This document shows positions 58,236 through 64,000 of a stretch of DNA of 64,000 nucleotides, piece after piece (positions within the stretch are counted from its first letter, which is position 1; each line of letters opens with the position of its first letter). The DNA comes from Geobacter sp. UBA6151 (GTDB lineage: Bacteria > Desulfobacterota > Desulfuromonadia > Geobacterales > Pseudopelobacteraceae): positions 22,814 through 86,813 of the forward strand of contig DIUT01000046.1 in assembly GCA_002423105.1 (NCBI GenBank), given 5' to 3'. The translations under genes were made by a program, and so were the position numbers. The notes beneath the pieces were generated by a model that ran no database searches, was not told the origin of the DNA, and saw only the letters and a program-made list of their open reading frames with translations.

Positions 58236-58270
58236 AAAACGGGACGGCGATTGGTTTGCCGTCCCGTTTT
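58236..58270. terminator. Bidirectional terminator
   Basis: AAAACGGGACGGC and GCCGTCCCGTTTT pair perfectly over 13 bp with a 9-nt loop, between convergent ykgJ-type (+) and DUF4139 (-) genes. Confidence 0.9.
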
Positions 58271-58279
58271 ACCTCTGCT

Positions 58280-59932
58280 CTACAGTCCAATAACCTCTCG
58301 CTCTTTTGGGTACTCCACCACGATACCGAAGATAAATTCCCGCTTTTCTCCAGGAGCCAGCTTCAGTTTCCAGATGATGGCGCCGTCCCCCTTCTGTTCG
58401 TCAGGTTTCAGACCGGTTTCATCCAGGGTGACCTTGATTTCACTGTTTTCCGCAAGGGGAAGCTGGTCCCTGACATTGATGACCTGTGCTTCCTTGCGGA
58501 GATTGGTAGCGGTCACCTTGTAGCGGTAACTCATCCTGTTACCGCCGAACAGCCTGGCTTCCTTGTGCTGCTTCAGTTCTTCCCGCAGCACGATGACCTG
58601 ATCATCGCTACCGAAGGGAAGGGTGAACTTCTCGCCAGCCGCCACTTTCTTCATGGTGGCGCTGCCGGTGAAGGTGGCACCGGTAAAGATTCTGATCTCG
58701 CCGGAGAGTAAGGGAAAGGGGGAACTGTTGGTCAGTTCCGCTGTAAGCCAGGTGGAAGAGGACAGTTTGGGTACCGCGACGTACTGTGTCGTGACCGGCA
58801 GGCGGTCAACGGAGATAACGGTTCCGTGCCTGCTACCGTCAGCGGCGATATCCACGGTTTTAGGAATTTTGAAGGAAACAGAGGTGGTTCCGCTTTCAAT
58901 TGCGGCGGTTTGGAAGGCAGCCGGCGCTTCTTCCGGAATCGCGTTGGCGGCAGTGTCTTCCGCCTCCATCATTTTGGCGGAACTTTTCAGCATGCGCATT
59001 TCAGGACGGGGAGCTGCCGAGGGCAAGGCCATGGCAGGCCTGGGACGGGGGAAGAATATCCGCCACGGTTGGAGTTCCGGCGGTGCCCCTCCTGTTGCGG
59101 GACGGGCGGTGGAAAGGATGAGGCCGACGTTGTTCCAGTCTTCGCCGGTCTGCTGGCGAACCATGGCGCGGTAGGTCAGTTCGGCAGTCATGCCGTCGCC
59201 TGCCAGACGCACATCATAGGCTGGTTCCCAGCTTGCCTGACTGACGACGCCGGACAGCTCCACAGTCAGCGTTCCCTGCCGCTTTGCTTCAACCATAACC
59301 TCCACGGTCTTGCTTTCCTTGCGCTGTGAGCCGGTGGCAGCATTTTTCTGTTGTTTCAGGGCATCAATCTTTGCCTTCAGCAGTTTTTTCTCCAATTCAA
59401 TATCCCGGCTCTGTTCGTCAGCTTTCGTGACACCACCACCAACAAACCCCATGATTTCCGTTAGTTCAGCTGAGGTTGGCTTGCGCACGGCCAGTTCCTT
59501 GGATATTCGGTCGCTCCAGGCAACACGTATCGAGTCAAGGAAGTTCTTCTGGGCCAGTATTCCGGCCTTTTTGGAATCAAGCCGCCCCAGTGTCCGCTCC
59601 AATGCCGTTATCTCATCCTCGATCTCTTTCACCCGCTTTTCAGCGGTCTGTTCCAGAAAGCGGCGTCTTACTTCGATACTGTTGATGGTTGTTCCGGCGG
59701 TTCCCGTTCCTTCAACCCGGACCGAATCATCCTGCAGCAGCACTGGCAGGCCGGTGATGGTGATCAGGTTGCTGCCGGGTTTAAGTTTGGCTGTGGCGGT
59801 GCGGACGGTGAGCGCACGGTCCTGATAGACGGTGACGCTGGTGATAGTTGCCGCGGTTTCAATACTGGATAGCGCAGCAGCAGATGACGGGAGCAACAGC
59901 AGTAACAGTACAAGGCAGCGAGTGATGGTCAT
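58280..59932 (-). CDS. Exported DUF4139-domain protein
   Basis: The 550-residue protein has a signal peptide (1-20), an N-terminal DUF4140-like strand region (ITSVTVYQDRALTVRTATAKL), a long coiled coil (about 95-190; repeated Lys/Glu heptads) and a DUF4139 beta-rich C-terminal domain (about 200-550; ELTYRAMVRQQTGEDWNNVGLILSTARP, then EIKVTLDETGLKP). Such 'mucoidy inhibitor A-like' proteins are widespread; the function is unknown. AAGGAGG lies 9 nt before ATG 59932. It is the last gene of the minus operon that starts off-window at the right. Confidence 0.85.
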   Translation of the reverse strand: MTITRCLVLLLLLLPSSAAALSSIETAATITSVTVYQDRALTVRTATAKLKPGSNLITITGLPVLLQDDSVRVEGTGTAGTTINSIEVRRRFLEQTAEKRVKEIEDEITALERTLGRLDSKKAGILAQKNFLDSIRVAWSDRISKELAVRKPTSAELTEIMGFVGGGVTKADEQSRDIELEKKLLKAKIDALKQQKNAATGSQRKESKTVEVMVEAKRQGTLTVELSGVVSQASWEPAYDVRLAGDGMTAELTYRAMVRQQTGEDWNNVGLILSTARPATGGAPPELQPWRIFFPRPRPAMALPSAAPRPEMRMLKSSAKMMEAEDTAANAIPEEAPAAFQTAAIESGTTSVSFKIPKTVDIAADGSRHGTVISVDRLPVTTQYVAVPKLSSSTWLTAELTNSSPFPLLSGEIRIFTGATFTGSATMKKVAAGEKFTLPFGSDDQVIVLREELKQHKEARLFGGNRMSYRYKVTATNLRKEAQVINVRDQLPLAENSEIKVTLDETGLKPDEQKGDGAIIWKLKLAPGEKREFIFGIVVEYPKEREVIGL

Positions 59933-59961
59933 TGAATTATACCTCCTTGGATTATGGAGCT

Positions 59962-61203
59962 TCATGAGTGTCCACCTTTACACCATGCAACAGATCGCAA
60001 CAGGAAATCAGGCAGATAGAGATAGCTGGACAGGGTTACCAGCAGGGTCATCACTCCCAGTATGTTGAAGCCCTGTCCTGCGGAAAGTCCCAGAGAGCCG
60101 CTGAACAGAAAGGTCAGGGCTGAGGCGATCAGGATGCCGATCCAGTTGATGAAGCTGGACGCGGCCAGCACTTCTCCGCGCATCTCCGCTTCGGCACGTA
60201 GTTGGATAAAGGTCTGCAACGGCAGGGAAAAGATACCGGCGCTGATGCCGAAGAACAGGATGATGGTCAGCACAATCATGAGATTGGCCGGAGCAATGTG
60301 CAGCAGGAGCGGCGCGATGACCAGACCGATTGCCCCCAAGGGCACGATCCCCAGTTCCACCTCGTGGCCGGAAATGCGCGCCGCCAAAAGGGCTCCGCCG
60401 CCGATGCCAAGGGAGGAGGCCAGAAAAAGATAGCCGCTCTGTACTTCGTCAAGACCAAGCTTCTGGATACCGTAGCCGATCAGGTTGAGCTGGGCAAAGG
60501 CTCCCACCAGCCAGAACCAGGCAAGGCCGACAATGGACAGCAGCAGCCATTTGTCTGAGGCTACGTGTTTGATGGTGCGGAATATTTCAGAGGGGAAAAA
60601 GCATATCCGGCGCCCGGGCGCCACCGCTGGTACGTTGGGCAGTCTCTGTGATGCAATCAGGCCGATTACAGAGATAATAAGACAAAAACAGGCAACCAGC
60701 CAGAAACGGCCAGCCGCAACCTGTGTCAGCGCAGACGCCAGCGCGGTGCCGAAGATAATGGCCAGAAAGGTAAACGATTCAATCAGGCCGTTGGCTCTCG
60801 ATAACTGGTCCGCTGGAGCCAGTTCCGGGATGATGCCGTATTTTGCCGGAGCAAAGAAGGCGCTCTGGGCAGCCATCAGGAACAGCACGGCGTACAGGCC
60901 GTATTCAAGCCTGAAAACAAAGGCTGCCACTGCCAGTGCCGTCACAACTACTTCCAGCAGTTTGACCGCCACGGTAACCCGCGATTTGCTGAAACGATCT
61001 GCCAGGCAGCCTGCCGGTGCTGAAAAGATCAAAAAAGGCAGTACAAAAGCTGCTCCGGCGAGGGCGGTGATGGTACCGGCCCGCTGGCTGCCCTGTGCCT
61101 GAATCAGGCAGAAGATGATCAGCAGCTTCAGTATGTTATCGTTCATAGCCCCTAAGAATTGCGTCGCATTCAGGGCGGCCAGGCCAGCAGGAAATTTGGG
61201 CAT
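59962..61203 (-). CDS. MFS transporter, LplT-like
   Basis: This 413-residue protein has about 12 membrane helices and resembles LplT, the lysophospholipid flippase of the major facilitator superfamily: NATQFLGAMNDNILKLL at the N terminus, the MFS loop GCLADRFSKSRV (near 65), and FFAPAKYGIIPEL (near 118). LplT brings lysophospholipids in for re-acylation by Aas; no acyltransferase domain is fused or adjacent here. It starts 10 nt after cheV. The substrate is inferred from the family. Confidence 0.85.
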   Translation of the reverse strand: MPKFPAGLAALNATQFLGAMNDNILKLLIIFCLIQAQGSQRAGTITALAGAAFVLPFLIFSAPAGCLADRFSKSRVTVAVKLLEVVVTALAVAAFVFRLEYGLYAVLFLMAAQSAFFAPAKYGIIPELAPADQLSRANGLIESFTFLAIIFGTALASALTQVAAGRFWLVACFCLIISVIGLIASQRLPNVPAVAPGRRICFFPSEIFRTIKHVASDKWLLLSIVGLAWFWLVGAFAQLNLIGYGIQKLGLDEVQSGYLFLASSLGIGGGALLAARISGHEVELGIVPLGAIGLVIAPLLLHIAPANLMIVLTIILFFGISAGIFSLPLQTFIQLRAEAEMRGEVLAASSFINWIGILIASALTFLFSGSLGLSAGQGFNILGVMTLLVTLSSYLYLPDFLLRSVAWCKGGHS

Positions 61204-61213
61204 GATTGTCTCG

Positions 61214-62137
61214 TTACGCAGTCAGGTCAGTTGCGTTTAATACCCTGAGAACATGTTCAGACAGGGTGTTGGGGTCAAACTTGGCTACAAAGTCGTTTGC
61301 GCCGGCTTCTTCGGCCTTCAGGCGGTTGGTGGGGTTGCTCATGGAACTGTGCAGAATTATCTTGCAGCCCTGATAGGCGGGAAGCGACCTGATGGTACGG
61401 GTAAAGCTGAAGCCATCCATGCCGGGCATCTCGATGTCGGATATGATCAAATCAAAGGGAGGCTTGCCCTGCTGTTCCATGCTTTGCAGCAGTGTGAGCG
61501 CCTGAGTGGCTGAGGATTGTGATGTGTGATTGAATCCAAGCCGGTCCAGGGTATGCTCCATCATCATCAGCGCAGTTTTTGAATCATCCACCAGCAGAAT
61601 TTTCTTATGTTCCAGGGTCGCGCCGGAACCTGCCAGATCTTCACGCAGCTCTTCCTTGTGGCCGATGACATCAACCAGAATTCCCTCAATATCCAGCAAC
61701 AGAATAGTCTCGTTGCTGTCGCTGTAGCCGATGGCCACCAGCGAACGGGCGTTCATCCCTTCCGGTTTGTGGATCTGCTCCCAGCCTCTGGTCAGCAGGC
61801 TGTCCGGCGAGTCGATGATGAAAGCGTTCAACTGCTTGCTATATTCGCAAATGATCAGGTAGGCCAGGCGTGTGTCAAAAGGGACCGCTTCCAGGCCCAG
61901 TGCCTGTGAGAGGTCAATGGCAACAATCGGTTTGCCCCGAAAATCAACCGCTCCCTTGACTGCCGGGTGGGCATGGGGCATCCGGTCAAAGCGTGCCGGG
62001 CTTTCCAGTATTTCGATAATCTTGAAGACATTGATGCCGTACAACTGGCCATCGGTCAGGCGGAAGGTCAACATCTCCATCTGGTTTGAGCGGGAGAGGC
62101 TGGTCCGTTTCAGGGCTTCGTCAAGTGACGATGACAT
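61214..62137 (-). CDS. cheV: Chemotaxis coupling protein CheV
   Basis: The 307-residue protein fuses a CheW-like domain (about 18-165; YGINVFKIIEILESP, VDFRGKPIVAIDL) to a receiver domain (about 178-300; KILLVDDSKTALMMMEHTL, ISDIEMPGMDGFSF with the phosphoacceptor Asp, and an unusual ...VAKFDP in place of KPF at the switch lysine region). CheV couples receptors to CheA and tunes adaptation. AAGGAG lies before ATG 62137. No other che gene is near, so it is an orphan. Confidence 0.93.
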   Translation of the reverse strand: MSSSLDEALKRTSLSRSNQMEMLTFRLTDGQLYGINVFKIIEILESPARFDRMPHAHPAVKGAVDFRGKPIVAIDLSQALGLEAVPFDTRLAYLIICEYSKQLNAFIIDSPDSLLTRGWEQIHKPEGMNARSLVAIGYSDSNETILLLDIEGILVDVIGHKEELREDLAGSGATLEHKKILLVDDSKTALMMMEHTLDRLGFNHTSQSSATQALTLLQSMEQQGKPPFDLIISDIEMPGMDGFSFTRTIRSLPAYQGCKIILHSSMSNPTNRLKAEEAGANDFVAKFDPNTLSEHVLRVLNATDLTA

Positions 62138-62149
62138 GGGGTGCTCCTT

Positions 62150-63433
62150 TCAGATCGGGGTGCCTGTCAGATACCTGTGGTGTTGTCCGGTGATTCTTAC
62201 CCTGTGCAGCGTGTTGACGGCATCCTCCGTGCAGGGGAAACGCACTTCCAGATAGTTGCCGGAAAGGCCGGTTGCCAGGTTGTTTTCGGCGTCATGGCGC
62301 TGTCCCAGCACCTGCAGTTCCTGTCCGATGAAACGTTGCCGGAACAGCTTCTGCTTGACCTTTGCCAGATTTTGCAAGGTGCTGACCCGCTCTTTGATGG
62401 TTGCGGGATGTACCTGACCGGGCATTGTTGCAGCAGCGGTGCCAGGTCTGCGTGAGTAGGGGAAGACATGCAGATCGGCCAGGGGGAGGCTGGCGATCAG
62501 TTCACAGGTTTCAAGAAACTCTGCCTCCGTTTCACCGGGAAACCCGGCGATGACGTCTGCGGCCAGGAAACAGTCCGGCAGGCAGCGGGCAGCTTTCTCA
62601 ATGATCATACGGTAGAAGCTGCTGTCATAGCGGCGTTTCATCCGCTGCAAGACCGTATCGCAACCGCTTTGCAACGGGATATGCAGGTGGCGGCAGATCC
62701 TGGGGGACGTGGCGATCAGTTCCAGCAGTGTGTCGCTCAGTTCGTTCGGTTCAATGGAACCGAGGCGCAGGCGTTCGACATATGCGCTGCTGTCAAGCTT
62801 CTGCAGCAGTCCGGTCAGGTCCGGCTGATAGGCCCCCAGATGGATGCCGGTCAGCACCACTTCGCGGTAGCCCTGGGCGGCAAGCCGTTGCACCGCAGCG
62901 CAGACTTCCTCCGCTGGCACCGAGCGGTTCGGACCGCGGGCAATGGGCACGATGCAGTAACTGCAGCCGTTTTCGCAGCCGGTCTGGATCTGGAGAAAGG
63001 CGCGGGTATGGTCGGCAAAGCTGGTCAGTTTCAGTTCCGGTGTTACGGTGCGATCTGTCAGGTTGCTGACCTGGTCGTTGCCCAGGCTGATATGGCGCAG
63101 AATGTCATGCTTTTCCTGATTACCCAGCACCTGGTCCACTTCGGATAACGCCTGGAGTTCTTCCGGCGAGACCTGGGCATAGCAGCCGGTTGCAATCACT
63201 TTTGCTTCCGGATTGGCTCGCCGTGCCCGGCGCAACATCCGCCGGGATTCCGCATCACTGCGTCCGGTGACCGTGCAGCTGTTGACCAGGTAAAGATCAG
63301 CCTTTTCGGTGAATGGCACCATCTCCCAGCCGGCCGAGCGGAACTGCTCGATCATTTCCGCTGATTCGAACTGGTTGACCTTGCATCCCAGTGTGGTTAT
63401 GGCAAATGTCTGTCTGATTTTTTTCTGAAGCAT
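62150..63433 (-). CDS. mtaB: tRNA t6A37 methylthiotransferase MtaB
   Basis: This 427-residue radical SAM enzyme adds a methylthio group to t6A37 in tRNAs reading ANN codons. The UPF0004 domain holds C17, C53 and C84 for one 4Fe-4S cluster (TLGCKVNQFES, NSCTVTGRSD, ATGCYAQ). The radical SAM motif is C153-x3-C157-x2-C160 (TGCENGCSYCIVP), and a TRAM-like domain ends the protein. The NSCTVT opening and CKVNQxES pattern favour MtaB over MiaB or RimO. It lies 7 nt after the DUF748 gene and 12 nt before cheV. Confidence 0.94.
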   Translation of the reverse strand: MLQKKIRQTFAITTLGCKVNQFESAEMIEQFRSAGWEMVPFTEKADLYLVNSCTVTGRSDAESRRMLRRARRANPEAKVIATGCYAQVSPEELQALSEVDQVLGNQEKHDILRHISLGNDQVSNLTDRTVTPELKLTSFADHTRAFLQIQTGCENGCSYCIVPIARGPNRSVPAEEVCAAVQRLAAQGYREVVLTGIHLGAYQPDLTGLLQKLDSSAYVERLRLGSIEPNELSDTLLELIATSPRICRHLHIPLQSGCDTVLQRMKRRYDSSFYRMIIEKAARCLPDCFLAADVIAGFPGETEAEFLETCELIASLPLADLHVFPYSRRPGTAAATMPGQVHPATIKERVSTLQNLAKVKQKLFRQRFIGQELQVLGQRHDAENNLATGLSGNYLEVRFPCTEDAVNTLHRVRITGQHHRYLTGTPI

Positions 63434-63440
63434 CGGTTAC

Positions 63441-64000
63441 TCACTGGGCAATCGGGGTTAACTCCACCCGGCTTGCCACCCCTTTTCCCTCTTTTGGTAG
63501 TTTATACGGATCATCGCGCTTCTGGAACAGCCGTTTCGAATCCATGCCGCCTTTGGTTATCAGATGCTGTTGTACCGCGGCTGCACGCTGTGACGCAAGC
63601 TGTTGCAACTCTTTATCATCCACCACGATAGTGGCGATGATCAGTTTCTTCATTTCTGAGTCAGGTAAATCCTTAACCATTCCGACCATGTTGCGCGGCT
63701 TTGGAAACTTTTCCTTGCCATAGACCGCTTTCAGGAGCCGGGATGACTCCTCAGGCTTTATTTCCAGCTGATCTGCCTGTAGGCCATCGGCATTCTGACG
63801 GTTTTTAGCCAGCTCAAGATATTTTTCCTGGCGTAGTTTTTTCTGTAGCAGCTCATTGCGGTACCCTTCCGGATCACGGGCCTTATCAACGAAACCGCTG
63901 ATCTCCACCTTGAGGCCTGGCCGGTCTGCCAGCGCTTTTGCCAGAAGTTCCAGCTTCTTTTCCTCAGGTTGTGAGAGACTGCTGCTGCCCGGCGCAAAAA
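63441..64000 (-). CDS. DUF748/AsmA-like envelope protein, C-terminal part (5' end outside window)
   Basis: About 186 residues are visible; the frame is open to the window edge, so the start lies beyond 64000. The visible segment begins FAPGSSSLSQPEEKKLELLAKAL, goes on through ADRPGLKVEISGFVD, and contains FPKPRNMVGMVKDLP and DDKELQQLASQRAAAVQQHLI, an OmpA-like fold found at the end of DUF748 proteins. These are large periplasmic AsmA-clan proteins thought to help move lipids across the envelope. An internal GTG at 63908 is not a real start. The protein heads the DUF748-mtaB-cheV-lplT-DUF4139 operon. Confidence 0.75.
   Translation of the reverse strand, partial: FAPGSSSLSQPEEKKLELLAKALADRPGLKVEISGFVDKARDPEGYRNELLQKKLRQEKYLELAKNRQNADGLQADQLEIKPEESSRLLKAVYGKEKFPKPRNMVGMVKDLPDSEMKKLIIATIVVDDKELQQLASQRAAAVQQHLITKGGMDSKRLFQKRDDPYKLPKEGKGVASRVELTPIAQ

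Overview
The window reads like the chromosome of a Geobacterales bacterium (Desulfuromonadota; Geobacter / Trichlorobacter / Pelobacter propionicus-like). The grounds are the gene order kdsA-kdsD-kdsC-lptC-lptA-lptB-rpoN-hpf-hprK-rapZ-EIIA-ptsH, a nine-haem periplasmic c-type cytochrome built of c7-like modules, the abundance of two-component and chemotaxis-type regulators, and even, fairly high GC codon use. The genus is an inference; no 16S gene is present.

Layout. 0-1.5 kb: end of a cell-elongation pair (PBP2, RodA, + strand). 1.6-15 kb: a long minus-strand block read from about 15.1 kb leftward: Kdo synthesis (kdsA, kdsD, kdsC), LPS export (lptC, lptA, lptB), sigma-54 (rpoN), ribosome hibernation factor, HPr kinase, RapZ, a mannose-type EIIA, HPr, prepilin peptidase, a histidine kinase / NtrC-type regulator pair and a DsbC-like thiol protein. 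15.2-26.3 kb (+): a CPA2 cation/proton antiporter, secA, argJ, a DUF2914 protein, a serine beta-lactamase-fold hydrolase, a response regulator, trpD and trpC.

26.3-40.7 kb is an accessory island: a 23-codon exonuclease remnant, a small membrane protein, a REP-associated tyrosine transposase (RAYT) with a family of GTAG-headed REP palindromes, a complete type I-E CRISPR-Cas system (cas3, cse1, cse2, cas7, cas5, cas6, cas1, cas2) and a 54-repeat array. Two fragments of RhuM-like genes lie at the array's distal end. The RAYT gene carries two of its own REP palindromes inside its reading frame and takes its stop codon from a third. Two spacers (11 and 15) overlap by 18 nt on opposite strands, and the repeat beside spacer 11 bears the mark of a one-base PAM slip.

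40.7-53.3 kb: threonine dehydratase, a CCA-adding/poly(A) polymerase-family enzyme, a CpxA/CpxR-like pair divergent from a small membrane protein, a DUF1566 lipoprotein and a GH26-like lipoprotein, then pfkA, an acidic membrane-anchored protein of unknown function, and the nonahaem cytochrome. 53.3-64 kb: tRNA-Arg(CCU), apt, rpoS, pcm and surE (minus); a quinone oxidoreductase and a YkgJ-type cysteine-cluster protein (+); then a minus operon DUF748 - mtaB - cheV - lplT-like - DUF4139.

The most unusual signals are the REP/RAYT arrangement around the cas genes, the array's record of overlapping and slipped spacer capture, intrinsic terminators placed just upstream of the Shine-Dalgarno sequences of kdsA and trpD, a cluster of perfect hairpins between cas6 and cas1, and an apparent Glu-to-Gln change at the expected nucleophile of the GH26 protein. 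No riboswitch was recognised.
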